Assembly (NCBI RefSeq): GCF_001653235.2
Contig: NW_019154045.1
Coordinates: 186,001 to 250,000 of the forward strand
DNA length: 64,000 nucleotides
From: Pochonia chlamydosporia 170
Taxonomy: Eukaryota; Ascomycota; Sordariomycetes; Hypocreales; Clavicipitaceae
Reading direction: 5' to 3'
The notes below the pieces were generated by a model that made no database searches, was not told the origin of the DNA, and was given only the letters and a program-made list of their open reading frames with translations. Position 1 is the stretch's first letter, and every line of letters begins with the position of its first letter. The translations under genes were made by a program, and so were the position numbers. Shown piece by piece: positions 1 to 11,634 of the stretch.

Positions 1-840
1 CCTGACGAGAAGCCTGCCGCCCCGGCAGAAGAGCTCAAACCCGCGTTGGAGCAATCCAAGCCTGTGATGGAAGAATCGAAACCGATTGCAGACCCAACTG
101 AGCCAGCTTCCATAGAGCCCATCGCAGAGCCCATCGCAGAAGCCCCAGTCAGCAAGGCTCCTGAACTTGCCGTCAACGACTCTCTCGTCAATGGAGCCAT
201 GGATGTCGACACGCCTGAAGACAAACCACCCGCGCCTGTAACACACACTGGTCCCGAATCAGAGCCAGTTCCTGCTCCGGCTCCTGCTCCTCCTGCAGCG
301 CCTGTTGCCGCTCCTCCGCCTGCGATCCCGGAAGCGCCCCCCGTCACTATCGAGCGGTCTGCGCCTGTTCCACCGGTTGAGCCTGAGAGACCTTCAGCGC
401 CGACTGACCCCATTGTTGGCGAGAAACGCAAGCTTGAGGGGGACAGCGTTCCCGCAGCTGACGCTGTTCCCGCCAGTGTCAAACCTCTGACTGAGGACCG
501 AGCTGCTCCAGTAGATCCTCTCCCGTTGGACAAAAAGCCCAAACTAGACGAGAGCGTAGTCAACTCGGTTGGAGGGGAACCGGCCAAGGTTGCGGCACCG
601 ATGCCTGACCCAATTCCTGCTTCAACTTCTACCACTACGTCTGCTCCCGCTCCTGCTCCCGCTCTGGAGGCGACTGAGTCCTCAAACTCGGCGTCCGGTC
701 CGGTTTCAGCATCGACTGAAGCATCCAAAGAAGCACCGCAGACGTCTCCCAAAGCTGGTAATTCCAAGAAGGAGAAGAAGCTCCCGCCCGTAGGTAAAAC
801 GCAGCGCAAGACCAGAAGCCAAGGTCCAGCTGATGTGTAA
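1..840 (+). CDS. C-terminal part of an Ala/Pro-rich, probably nuclear protein (5' truncated by window edge)
   Basis: The frame is already open at base 1 (PDEKPAAPAEE...) and ends in TAA at 838-840, so about 279 C-terminal residues are visible and the start lies outside the window. The composition is strongly biased to Ala, Pro, Glu and Ser, with no folded domain visible. Short basic clusters resembling nuclear localisation signals occur (EKRKLEG, DKKPKLDE), and the protein ends in a Lys/Arg-rich tail, KKEKKLPPVGKTQRKTR. These features suggest a disordered tail of a chromatin or transcription protein, but this is inference. I do not recognise the family; the functional domain, if any, is upstream of the window. 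Confidence 0.75.
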   Translation, partial: PDEKPAAPAEELKPALEQSKPVMEESKPIADPTEPASIEPIAEPIAEAPVSKAPELAVNDSLVNGAMDVDTPEDKPPAPVTHTGPESEPVPAPAPAPPAAPVAAPPPAIPEAPPVTIERSAPVPPVEPERPSAPTDPIVGEKRKLEGDSVPAADAVPASVKPLTEDRAAPVDPLPLDKKPKLDESVVNSVGGEPAKVAAPMPDPIPASTSTTTSAPAPAPALEATESSNSASGPVSASTEASKEAPQTSPKAGNSKKEKKLPPVGKTQRKTRSQGPADV

Positions 841-1894
841 ATGGGTTGATGGAAGATTGCGGCCGGATATATGCTGCTGCTGGCTTTTAGTGATGAGCCG
901 CATATGATGAATGATTTTCGATCTTGCTCATCACTGGGGAGGGAATATCTGGTGTTTTTGGGCTCGAATCGAATCGGGGTCTGATGCTGATTGAACTGTG
1001 CATTTTGGACTCAGTTGTACTTGAAGATCCGGCGTTGTGGGAAGTAATTATCGTAATTCAAGTTTTTATTTCACTTGCTGGTGTGTTGGGGCACGCAGCT
1101 CCTTCCTCAGCCATGCACTATTGTTGGGGAAGGCGCGACTGACGACTTAAGCACATGAGGATTTCTACACCTTGCCGCCTTGAGCGCCCAGAATATTATT
1201 GGCCAGTCGAAGTGAATTTGCCAACAAAACCTGCACGAGTATCTATCATGTATAATACCTAGCATTTTGTGTTGTCTCTGTGTTTATAATGGCCTGCCCT
1301 CTGACGCTTACCTTGGTCCAGGGTAGCTACTCTCTGGGACTCCAATTACAACTCAACACCATGCCCGGAACCAGGATGCTCCGAGGCTTGGGAATAAACA
1401 AACCCTCCGGATTCCCGAACCAAGGTGGTACGTAAAGTAAGGATCAAAAGGGGTCTGCGGGCAAAGGGAAGTAGGTTTATGAAGCAATTGGCATGGGTTA
1501 ATGCCGACATGGGCACAATGTGCCAGTACGTTGTTTCATGATTCAACTCTAGAAAGGTGGGTAGTTTAACAGGATACCTGATGCTGTGGTTTTGCCTGGA
1601 CGAGGCGCTTGGCATGAATACCGTACATCTTGACAGGGGATTCTCGAGGGTAAGAGCCCGACACGGTGTTTGCACTGCAAAAGGTTTGTGGATTAAGTAA
1701 ACCAAATATTCAGGACACAGCTAGACGTGCATCACAGGCTAGGACCCTCCAATCACTATACTTCTACATATCAAGAAGCCGTCACGGTGAATCAAAAGCT
1801 ATAGAGTCGTCACCTCTCAGCCGATGACTCTGCCTCGTCCGAAGGTATCGTAAGCAGTAGAGGGAGACTTGGTCCATTAGATGGTTCTTCCCTC
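841..1894. other. Intergenic, 1054 bp, 3' flanks of two converging genes
   Basis: Lies between the stop of the truncated gene and the stop of the minus-strand CFEM gene, so it should carry both 3' UTRs. Open frames here (for example 119 codons on minus at 1346-1705) are low-complexity-free but show no family motif, so no gene is called. Confidence 0.5.
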
Positions 1895-2425
1895 CTACTT
1901 CTCCTCTGTCTCCTCCTCTCCATTCTGCTCCTCCTCTTCCTTCTTCTTCTTCCTCTCCTCCTTCTTCCTCTGCCTCTCCTCCTCCTTATCCCACATCTCC
2001 TTCTCCCTCGCCTCCTTTTCTTCCTGCATCTGCTTGCACTGCTGCTCAATCTTGTATATGTGATAAGCCGAGCGAAACTTTAGAAGTTTTCTATAAGTCT
2101 CCCGGCGGACCCAGTAATTGCACTCATCTTTTAAGCACAATGGTACACAAAACGTTATCCTCTTGAAGTTCTTGTAGATACACGCGTTATCGTCGTGTTT
2201 ACAACGTGCGTCGTCCACCGCCTTTCTCATACATGGTTGCTAGATCACAGATGGATAGTCAGTTAACGAGATTCATCTGACTATCCCTAAATCTCTTGCT
2301 TTTTGCCATCGTCGGTGAAACGGGGGTTGTCTTACAGAGCACTCGGGAAGTGAGTCCACTAAAGGAGGAGGGGCCGTAGCAGAGGCTAGGCATGCGGCAG
2401 CAATGAGAACGGTAATAAACTTCAT
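1895..2425 (-). CDS. Secreted CFEM-domain protein with Lys/Glu-rich tail
   Basis: Two exons on the minus strand: 2425-2336 and 2239-1895, with a 96-nt intron (GTAAGA...CTAG); the joined frame gives 144 residues. Residues 1-18 form a signal peptide (MKFITVLIAAACLASATA). Residues 27-70 have CFEM spacing: PEC29, C33, C43, an Asp at 47, C50, C61, C65 and C70. CFEM proteins are fungal extracellular or GPI-anchored proteins used in haem/iron capture and as effectors. Two oddities: the usual Cys-x-Cys pair is Cys-Ile-Tyr here, so one disulfide cysteine is missing, and the C-terminal third (from about residue 95) is a highly charged Lys/Glu/Arg helix-like tail instead of a Ser/Thr-rich GPI linker. 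No hydrophobic GPI tail is seen, so secretion as a free protein is inferred. The downstream exon alone would miss both signal peptide and the first two cysteines. Confidence 0.8.
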
Positions 2426-2817
2426 TGTGACGCTGGGTATGAGCACGTCTTGCTTTGGACCGGACTAGAAGAATGGGAAGAGAGTCGAGTGGTGAGCAGT
2501 GTGAGGGTGGACAGCAGTTTCTATTTGTGTTTTAACGGTAATCACCATTAAATTGAGCTGATTAAGTGCCCTTTACCCTGATTTCAACAACTACTACGAA
2601 TATAGATTGAGGCCATTGGATAGAGTTTGTTTGGTGCTCAGTTGTGGTTCGAGCAAGCAAGCTTGGCTGGACTTCTCTCAAACAAGTAATTGTCGGGTGA
2701 TTTGTCCCTGCCCATTATATTTTCATAAAACTTGAGAAAAGCTTATAACGACGCAACGATTGACTACCAAGTAAGGTGAAGTGTTGCTAGCATCCAGTCG
2801 AGTTTAGAGGGTCTGCT
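2426..2817. other. Intergenic, 392 bp
   Basis: Separates the CFEM start from the stop of the proposed microprotein gene; both are on the minus strand, so this should be the CFEM promoter. No clear TATA box or repeat was seen. Confidence 0.4.
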
Positions 2818-3109
2818 TTAGATCCATATATACCAGTCCGGCGTGTTGAACTGGGTCAGATCAATACGCTCGGTTTGAACACTAGCACTAAATTGAGGCA
2901 TCTCTCCCCGGAAATCAAGGTACTCTACGTCTCGATAATTCGGCGCTGGGTTGCGTTAATAGACCAAAATAGCCTGTTACCATACCACTTGCTTCATAGG
3001 TAGTTGGAAGTGTCCTTCTAGTAGATGTATTAACACACTTGCCACACGACGCAAAAGATTAAGTCGCTTGACACGAATAACCAAATACTTACACCACTGT
3101 ACTACTCAT
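2818..3109 (-). CDS. Proposed three-exon microprotein, 58 residues, unknown function
   Basis: Minus-strand exons 3109-3093, 3017-2986 and 2945-2818 join into one open frame of 58 codons plus TAA. Intron 1 (75 nt) starts GTAAGT and ends CTACTAG with a TTAATAC branch-like site. Intron 2 (40 nt) starts GTATGG, has TATTAAC and ends CCCAG; it is short for this kind of fungus. Each intron contains bases that would break the frame if retained (intron 1 has in-frame stops), and both splices preserve phase, which is the main evidence. The product is hydrophilic with no signal peptide or membrane span; the C-terminus is rich in aromatic and acidic residues (NTPDWYIWI). No family is recognised. It could also be the 3' end of a longer gene with further upstream exons. 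Confidence 0.4.
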
Positions 3110-3586
3110 AATGACTCTACATAAATTTATTCTCCGAGTATACCCAGCCCACCTTGGGCATTGCCGCACCCACAATCTCAATCCAAGACATCGTCAAGCT
3201 ACCAGCGCCGATCCTTCTTCTCCACTTGCACACTGCACCGGAGCGAAAGTTCTAGACCGGCGGAAACTAAAAGCTTAGCATTTGGAACATTGAAGACGCG
3301 TCCGTTGGTTGTTCTTGGCGTCGCGATTAAGCTTCAAGTGACACGCGGTACCGGTTGCTGTAAAGCGCATGTAAAAACATGCGGTCTATTGTATTACTAA
3401 AGACCATACTCGATAGGTTCGACTAATTCTGTACATGTTGCATGTGGTGTATTGCAGAACATGTGAAGATTCTGTGGTTTTGTTGTGTTTAGTATCTTGC
3501 ATGCACCAGTGGCGAATAATGTAGGGCATTCGGTCTCGGGATTGTCCTCCGTACCGGCGCAAACAGAATTTTTTCGACGAGGCACC

Positions 3587-3587
<1 letters not shown>

Positions 3588-3621
<34 letters not shown>

Positions 3622-3669
3622 AAAAGAAAAGGAAAAGAGGAAAAGAGGAAAAGAGGAAAAAAAAAAAGA
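3588..3669. repeat. A32 homopolymer followed by purine-only tract
   Basis: Thirty-two consecutive A (3588-3619) run into GGAAAAGAAAAGGAAAAGAG-like purine repeats to 3669. It lies in non-coding DNA and is not next to a recognisable retroelement. Confidence 0.9.
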
Positions 3670-5635
3670 CATTCCCGAGGGCCTCAGATTAGTTTGTTCG
3701 GCTGTGTGTGCATGGTTTGGTGGGCTTGTAACTCGTTCGTGGACACCGGAGCAAGATCTCGAACGAACCATCTGCAATACATGGCCGAGGCTGGAATTCC
3801 ATGGAACCTGGATACGTCACATTTTGAATATCACTCGCTTCCTGTTCTTTACTTTCTCCTAGCAGGGGGAACCATCGATGAGAAACCAAAACCATCATTT
3901 CTGACACTGCCGCTTCTGTATCAAAGCACCAAACTTCATCCCCCTTGCATCATGATTTGCATCTTCCCAACCAAACAGTCAACCAACCGCACTCTACTTT
4001 TGGCTGCCAAGGATAGACTGCCAACCTGAGCTTCTTCTCGTATTTTTTCTCGCTTGGTGCCAGGAATCCAAGACTTTGCTCGCGTGGGCATGGATGATGG
4101 TGGGAACCGAAAGGGACGCTAGGACAAAAGCCGGGCCTGTCAGCGGAGGCGCAGCAACAAAAATAGCACATCGATCCCCAACAGCAGGGGGTGTGGGAAT
4201 GTTGCCTGTCAACAAGTTCATGAGTGGATTGTTTCTTGCAATCAAGCAAGACGACTTGACTTGACGAGAGGCCGCCGTATGGCCATTGCGGATCACACAA
4301 AGCAAATGGTATGGGATTGATCTTGCAGCTTGTAGGACGAGGCTGAGATGATTGAAACGCTGAAGGTCTAACCGGTCGGCTTCTTGGACATGGCAATGAG
4401 CAGACCAAGGCGGCATATCGGAGTATTCTCAGAGTCCACGGGCAAAGGTCGATGAACCCTGGATGGCTTGGGTTCGTGTCATGTAACAACCACAGTGAGA
4501 GAATATTTGTATGTGTGTGCAGTGCTGCCATACAACACGACATCAGCAAGTTGGCAGGTTCTTTTGGTCTTTGCTGATTGATGGTGGTATTATCCACGGT
4601 GGCACGTTTGACCCACGCAACTTCAGGAACTTGTCCAAGAAAAGTGTCGAGTTTCCTACCCCAAGGGTCCACCGTGGCTGTTGGCTTTGGACGGCGGCCG
4701 GGACGGATACCTAAAGTCGGATACGGCTTTCAGGCACAGGGACAGACAGACTTGAGGGGATTGTTAGTGACTTGATTGTTGGCGTAGGACTTTTTATGGC
4801 CCTAACCCGCAAATGCCCAGGGCTTACGTGTCAAGTATGTCTAGGAGAGGGAAAAAAGGGGGGAAGAGAAGGACTGGGACATGTGGTGGGTTGATCAAAG
4901 CATACCGATGAATTTTGAATGGTATTTCACTGCAAGTATTTGGGTCGCGGCAGCTTGCTTGAAGTTGCCAATAGCTCGTGCCTGTGAATTTAGAGGGTGA
5001 GTGTGCCGCATGAATGAACACATCCTTCATCGTTTGCTCAAGGACAAACCCTGGTCGCCGACAAAGACGACCAGACGATCATCCATTCATCCATCCATCG
5101 CAACGGCAGCCCCGTGCTCTGTGCTGCGTGCATCGTCCAACCTGGGATGGCCTGCCAAGCGGGCGCACAACTCATCAATCGGAACGTGTGACCCGATCCA
5201 GACGCCCCTGTCTCTGATGGATGGCGGTTGGTGGACGAGGTAGGAGGTGGATAGAAGGATGGCAAGATGGATGGATGGTTGGAGAGGGATGGAGACGGGG
5301 AACGAGTTGGAGTGGATGAGGATGGGATGGCTGGACCAGACGTTGTGTTCTGGTTTCTGCGGATCCATGTCATGCCTGCCCACCACGAGGAAGTCCGAGA
5401 TACTTGAGAGTGCTCTGTGGAATGTATGGGGTTCGATGTACCAAGCAGAATCTGTCTCTCGCCTTGGTCGATTCCCAGGTCCCAAAAATGTGAACACACC
5501 AAAACTGACTTTGACATCTTTTGCCCAGGACAGGACCCTGGTCGTCCATCCATCCATGCATGAAGTGTTTTTGGCTTCCAAGCCATTCTTGTCAACTTCT
5601 TCATTCGTTCACCACCAGGACTGGACCCTCGTACC

Positions 5636-5760
5636 GCATCTTTTTTCCTTGTCCTCTTCCCTTTCCCTTCTTTATCTTCTCTTCCTTTCAAGAACCTCAT
5701 TCTCCACCCCTTCTTTCTCTTTCTACTGTCAAGCAATCGCCTCTTCTTTCCTCCATTGCG
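5636..5760 (+). promoter_or_regulatory. Pyrimidine-rich tract upstream of the CSC1-type gene
   Basis: About 125 bp that is dominated by C and T on the plus strand, roughly 540 bp before the start codon. Such CT blocks are common just upstream of transcription starts in filamentous fungi; the exact start site cannot be read from sequence. Confidence 0.4.
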
Positions 5761-6296
5761 ACGGAAATAGTCTCTCGTTAATCTAGATTGCCAACATCTC
5801 ATTGATGACTCGGCAGCCAGCTCGAGCCGTGCTGATCCCTGACCTCGTTTTCTTCAGCACTTGCCACCACACCTCCTCGTCCTGGCACCATCTTCATTCG
5901 TTGTGCAACCCTGCATGTTTTTCGACACTGCATTTTCCCCAGCGAGCTCTTGATTTTCTTCTCTCCTGTTGAGATCCCGTGGAATCTTATCACTTTCCAA
6001 ACACCTCTGGCCAGTGAAATTTCCGTCGATCCACACCAACGATTCTGAAACACAAGGCGTCTCAACAATCACGAGTCTTGCCCGCGAGACTGCCCAATAA
6101 CGCGATCCGAACCGGTGTCGACCATAGATACAAGAACCGTGGGTGACTGATACGTACCGCCGTTTGGAATACTTGAGTGTTGTTAAATAAGGTTTCTGGG
6201 GAGCTCGCTTGTCGCCAATACCCGCTCCTCAGAGTCTCACCAATCTGCAACCCGCCGACACGGCGACGGGTGCAACATTGCTGGATCCCTCTCGTC

Positions 6297-9200
6297 ATGG
6301 CAGCTCTACATACCCTTCTCGGGAGAGATGACCCTAATCACAAGGACGCCGGTCAGGAGCTTATTGACCTCCTGAAGAACCCGTTCGTTGCCGACAAGGT
6401 AAAGATTCCTCACGGACACTCTACGAGTGTAAAAGACTCAGTTGGCTAATTCCCATACAGCTTGCTACGGCTTCCGTATACTCCGCCTTGGCTACATCTC
6501 TGGGCGTCACAGCATTTATTGCGATATGCTTCTCCTTCATCCGTCCCTATCACCAGGCGATTTACGCCCCAAAGTCGAAACATGCCGACGAGAAACATGC
6601 GCCGCCGCCGATAGGAAAGGAGCCGTGGGCCTGGATCACTCCTCTGATTAACACAAAGGAACTCACCCTCATGAATCAGATCGGCATGGACGCCACCATC
6701 TTCTTGCGCTTCGTCCGCATGTGCAGGAACATGTTTTTGGTCTTGGCACTCGTTGGAGTCGGCATTCTGGTTCCTGTGAATCTGACCAACTATAAAGAAT
6801 TTGGCAAAGACAACAAGCCTGATACGACCGAGTGGATGCTGAGAATTACACCTCGAAATGTTTTTGGCTCGCCGCACTGGGCATTGGTGGTGGTTGGTTA
6901 TCTGTTTAACATCATCGTCATAGGATTTCTTTGGTGGAACTACCGCAAGATTCTTCATCTGCGCAGACTTTACTTTGAATCCGACGAGTATCAGAACAGT
7001 TTACACGCCCGGACTCTGATGTTATTCGATATTCCCCGCCAAGGCTGCTCCGACGAAGGTATCGCAAGAATCATTGACTCAGTGGTGCCCAATTCGTCGT
7101 TTGCAAGAACTGTTGTGGCGCGAAACGTCAAGGACCTCCCCGAACTCATCGAAGAGCACGATAAGACAGTCCGCAAGCTGGAAAAGGTACTTGCCAAGTA
7201 CTTGAAGGATCCACAGAATTTGCCTGCAGGCAGACCGACTTGCAAGGCGTCTAAAAAGGACCGCTCCTTCGATACCTACCCTTCTGGTCAGAGACTGGAT
7301 GCTATTGACTACCTTACCCAGCGCATCCGGGATCTCGAGATTGAGATCAAAGAAGTTCGAGCCAGTGTAGACAGGCGCAGTACAATGCCCTATGGGTTTG
7401 CCAGCTATGCGGAAATTGCAGAAGCACATAGCATTGCGTATGCTTGTCGGAAGAAGAAGCCTCATGGAACAACTGTTAGGCTCGCTCCCAAACCGACGGA
7501 TGTTATCTGGCGAAACATGCCGCTCTCCAGCGCTACTCGCAGCCGAAGACGGTGGATCAACAACCTCTGGATTGCTGTTCTGACTCTTCTGTGGGTGGCT
7601 CCCAACGCCATGATTGCCATCTTTTTGGTCAACTTGAGTAATTTGGGCAAAGTGTGGAAAGGCTTCCAAGATTCACTGGTGGCCCACACCACTATTTGGG
7701 GTATCGTTCAAGGTATCGCCTCTCCTGCGTTGACATCCTTGGTTTATCTGGTTTTACCAATGATCTTTCGCCGACTCTCCATCAAGGCTGGTGACCAGAC
7801 CAAGACCGGCCGAGAACGACACGTTCTGGGCAAACTTTATGCCTTTTTTGTTTTCAATAATCTGGTTGTTTTCTCCTTCTTTGGTGTTTTGTGGTCATTT
7901 ATTGCTGGAGTAATCAAGGCAACCGAGGGCGAAAATGGTTCAAAGAAGGATGCGTGGTCTGCCATTGTCGAAGGCGAGCTGGCGCAAAACATCGTCATTG
8001 CATTTTGCAATAACAGCATTTTCTGGGTGACGTATTTGCTTCAGCGACAGCTCGGTGCAGCTGTTGACCTCGCCCAAATCTGGCCTTTGATTGTCGCCTT
8101 TTTCCAAAAGAAGTTCTCGAGCCCGACCCCAAGAGAACTCATTGAGCTTACGGCTCCGCCTCCGTTCGAATACGCCAACTACTACACGTATTTCCTCTTC
8201 TACTCAACAGTTACCTTGTGCTTCGGCACCATTCAGCCGCTCTGTCTTCTTGCTACGGCCATGTACTTTTCCATTGACTGCTACTTGAAGAAGTACCTGA
8301 TTTTGTATCGGTTTGTCACCAAAACCGAGTCTGGTGGTCTCTTCTGGCGGGTAGTCTTCAATCGCATGATTCTTGGAGCCATCCTCGCTAATGGCGTGGT
8401 CCTGCTCACAACATGGGCCCGTGGTGATGGCACACATTTCCAATTTTACGCGGTTTGCCCACTGCCTTTCATCATGATTGCGTTCAAAATCTACTGCACA
8501 AGGTCATTTGACGACAAGATTAGATACTACAGCATCCAACATACCGCGCAGCACCCGGAACACGGAATGCAAGGCGACTCTCGCAGCAGAAGCGACAAGC
8601 TTGCAAGTCGATTCGGTCACCCGGCGTTGTACAAGCCCCTCATTACTCCAATGGTGCACCAGAAGGCGCAAAATCTTCTCCCCTCTGTGTACCGTGGACG
8701 CTTGACAGACGGACGCGACAATGATGGAGCTGACTTGGTAACGGTCAGCGGCTACTCGGATATGTATGCGTTGGACAGCATGAAGGGTGGGAAGCCGGGC
8801 AAGGCTGCCAACGCTGTCCCTGGTTTTGAATACGTTTCCGACGCGCAGATGGATTTCCAGTACTACAAGAACCGAGCAGAGTTCACCGAAGAACACGGTG
8901 GCGGCGAAATGTATGGCAAGGGAAGCGACATCATGCGAACGGGGACTCCAGGCTCGTTTGATGACATGGGTAGCAACCATTCTCTCTCACGGCCTGCGTC
9001 GCCCATGATGAGTGGTGTAGGTGGCCCCGGACAGCCGCCTCGTCGTGTCATGACAAACATGTCAATGGCCGACACAAGCTATTCCCCCTATCGACAGGAC
9101 ACTGGCTATGCACCACCCTCGGACCCCGTCTCCCGTGGTCACACGCCATTGTACTCTCACGACAACGGCAGCTCCTCCGGCCTGGTCCGTAACGCCGCGG

Positions 9201-9478
9201 CTATGGCTGGTCCACCTGGCTACAACTCCCGTGACGGATCCGTCGACCGAGGCCGCATGACTCCCACGAGAATACATTCACCTGCTCCACAAAGAGTTGG
9301 ATCTCCTCAAGTATCACATAGTCCGGCACCGGGCCCGTCAATTGGCGCTATGGGCGGCGGACCGCAGGGTTATAGCGGCCTCCAACAGCAGCAGGACGAC
9401 GCGGACCCCATGCAATATAATTATTTCCGAAGTGGAAGCGGGAACAGACCCCCTCGGCAGCCAGGGCAGGGGTGGTAA
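6297..9478 (+). CDS. CSC1/OSCA/TMEM63-type (RSN1/DUF221) membrane channel
   Basis: Exons 6297-6398 and 6461-9478, intron 62 nt (GTAAAG...ACAG), give 1039 residues. This start is chosen because it adds the conserved short N-terminus before the first membrane span. Order of parts: first span at about residues 44-60, spans at about 124-142 and 175-193, a cytosolic PHM7-like region at about 195-395 with the conserved NPSSFART-like segment, then the RSN1 seven-span block at about 400-760, and a 270-residue disordered Pro/Ser/Gly-rich tail. Family members are osmosensitive or mechanosensitive calcium-permeable cation channels of the plasma membrane or vesicles; yeast relatives include CSC1 and RSN1. 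Which paralogue this is cannot be told without a tree. No frame damage was seen. Confidence 0.92.
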
Positions 9479-10055
9479 AGTAATGGAATAGAGTTAATCT
9501 GATGTATATCATATGGTGCGGTGGTGTAACTTTTCATCAATGCATGGCGTTTTGGAATAGACAGACCATCTGTATATCTGGGATAAACGATGGGGAACGA
9601 CGGATGCTGCTTGCAGGGCCGAGTAGAATATAATACATCAATATGGATATTAATCTAGCTGGCTTGTGCCTAGACGGTAGAAGTTGGCTTACTCATGTGA
9701 TGGGTATGAAATGTACAGCATGCAATGCTAGGCTAGGAATACACTGGGTTAATTATAGAATACCTTGAAATTCAATGAGGCGTTTGTTGCTTTGACAGCA
9801 TGATGTGGCGTTGAACAGTTGCTAGGTCTCGCACTAATAAGGGCCAAAAATGCCACGTTGAATACCAGAAATACGGTTCATCAGCGGCCGTTGGTATATG
9901 TGAGAAGTGAAACGGCGTGGAGGCTATACTGCCTCATTATACATTAAGGTAATCTAATAATCCCTCGACTACTTTGCATCCTCATCCTTTACCATACTGT
10001 TAATACCTTGCCCTACCACTGAGCGAATGCACCCTATTACAATAATACAACTAGG
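9479..10055. other. Intergenic, 577 bp between convergent 3' ends
   Basis: AT-richer 3' flanks of the channel gene and of the minus-strand acetyltransferase-like gene. Nothing further was recognised. Confidence 0.5.
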
Positions 10056-11634
10056 TCACACTCCAAATAACCCCTTCTCATGGAACCTTGTAACAAGGGA
10101 AGTGATATCCGCCGCCAGATTATTCACGAACTCCTCACTCACCACGCCTTCTTGCCATGAAAACGCGATAGTCAGCATACCACCTGGCACGCTGCCCACG
10201 CCCAATGCAACCGGTGCACCGGTAACCATGGCCCCGTTGGTGAAATACACCCTTGACACTGTGAATCCCGGCGTTGCTGAAGTATCTTTGAAGACGCCAA
10301 TGTTGCTGATTTCCCAGGAGTCCTTGCGCGGTTTCCCGTCCATCTTTTGGAAGAAGCCGAACCAATCAGAGTTGTACTTCATGAGACCGTTGATGTCGTC
10401 TCTAGGCATAGTGTCTACCCTTTTGATGAGTTCTGTCTTCACCCTCTGCGCAATCTTCCAAATGTTGGTGTCTAGAGATGCGGCCGTTGGAGAGCCACGG
10501 AGGCTGGTGACCAAGTCGGCGGGGAATTCGTGCTGATACGAAGTTACTAGAACACGTAGCGCATCTTTCAACTCTGGATCTGCGTTTGGTCCCAAGAATG
10601 GCCGGAGACTGATTGGCGTTGCGGCCGAAAAGGAGGACGCTTCACTCGCGGGGAGTCGGGATGCGAAGGATGCCACGGTGAGGGCGTGGAAGAGACCCGT
10701 GATGGTGGTGTTGTGCTCTCTACAGGACTTGAGAAGCTTTGCTACCACGTCGGGTTGGAAGTCAACGGGTTTGGTGCGGGTGACGTAGGGGATGGCAAAG
10801 TCGATGGATTTGCCGTGCCAGGGGATGATCTTCTTGGCCCGGAGCTTGGTGGGACCGAGTTCGTTCCAGAGAGTTTTGATGAGGTAGGTTGCCGAATTTG
10901 TGAACTGGATGATTTGGTCTTGGGCTTCGGGGAGTCTAGGGGCGTCTGGAAATTGCATGATGGAAGTTGGTGATGTGGTTCCATTTGCTCTCACTTCTTT
11001 GTGGAGTTGGTAGTTGATTTCCTTCAAAAGGTTCTGGTGGAATAGCTTGCCGCTCGTGCCGTCCAGAAGGGCGTGGTGGTATGAGAAAATGATGTCCTGA
11101 ATAAGAGGAAACTTCTCGACAACAGCTGCACTTGGCTCTACGATGGCTATGCGCCAGGGAGGAATCTCCGCTGTGTTATGCCACAACTGGTCGTGATGCC
11201 ACCCTTGTTGGGAGGCAATCTGCTCGTTGTATTGCTCCAGGGTGTCAACTGGGTCTACGGTCTTGAAGGAGACATGATTTGATAAGTCCACAGTCTTGAT
11301 GTGACAAAAGGTGGCTTCGTTGGTTTCCTCTTTCAAGATGCCAACTCGAAGCATTGGCTGCGCAGAAACGACTCGTCCCAGGGCGGGATATAGGAAAGCT
11401 GCGTTGATTTTCTGCGAAGGTGATGGTGCATTATAACGGCAAGTTACTGTTACGCTGCGGTAAATGCCCATATGGTGACGGCAAGATGAATAGAGTTCGC
11501 TGCGATGGAGTCAGTGTTGTTGAACTCAGCTCAATTGATCAATTGACTTTGAACTGATGGATTAAAAGGAGTCGTTATGCTCACATCGGTGCAAGTCGGC
11601 GCAGTGGCGCCGGGGACTCGACTCGCTTGGCCAT
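10056..11634 (-). CDS. Alcohol acetyltransferase-like enzyme (AATase/condensation-domain fold)
   Basis: Exons 11634-11585 and 11499-10056 with an 85-nt intron (GTGAGC...CGCAG) give 497 residues. The short first exon is needed to supply the usual N-terminus: the joined protein reads RLAPIELYSSCRHHMGIYRS, like the family's LxxYSxxRHxxG opening. The catalytic HHALLDG motif (HHxxxDG) sits at residues 158-164, and a substrate-channel motif region lies near the C-terminus (GAPVALGVGSVPGGM). The family transfers acetyl groups from acetyl-CoA to alcohols or sterols, or acts as a stand-alone condensation-type acyltransferase; the substrate is unknown. Length is normal for the family. The gene is divergent from the large repeat-containing protein, with 1.45 kb between starts. 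Confidence 0.82.

Larger units (their letters stand above)
3110..6296. other. Intergenic, 3187 bp, including the long leader of the CSC1-type gene
   Basis: No convincing gene was found. The interval holds an A32 tract with a following purine run (3588-3669), GATG/CATC-rich segments (5083-5570) and a strong pyrimidine tract (5636-5760) typical of fungal promoters just upstream of transcription starts. A 240-codon minus frame at 3950-4672 shows no domain and was not accepted. Confidence 0.5.

Noticed and set aside
3950..4672. Minus frame of 240 codons
   Set aside because: No domain, no signal peptide, Trp/Pro/Cys-heavy composition and competing open frames on both strands; probably chance.
6177..6296. 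Extending the channel protein upstream of the ATG at 6297
   Set aside because: The frame is open but the added residues are not like the family's N-terminus and no better start context exists.
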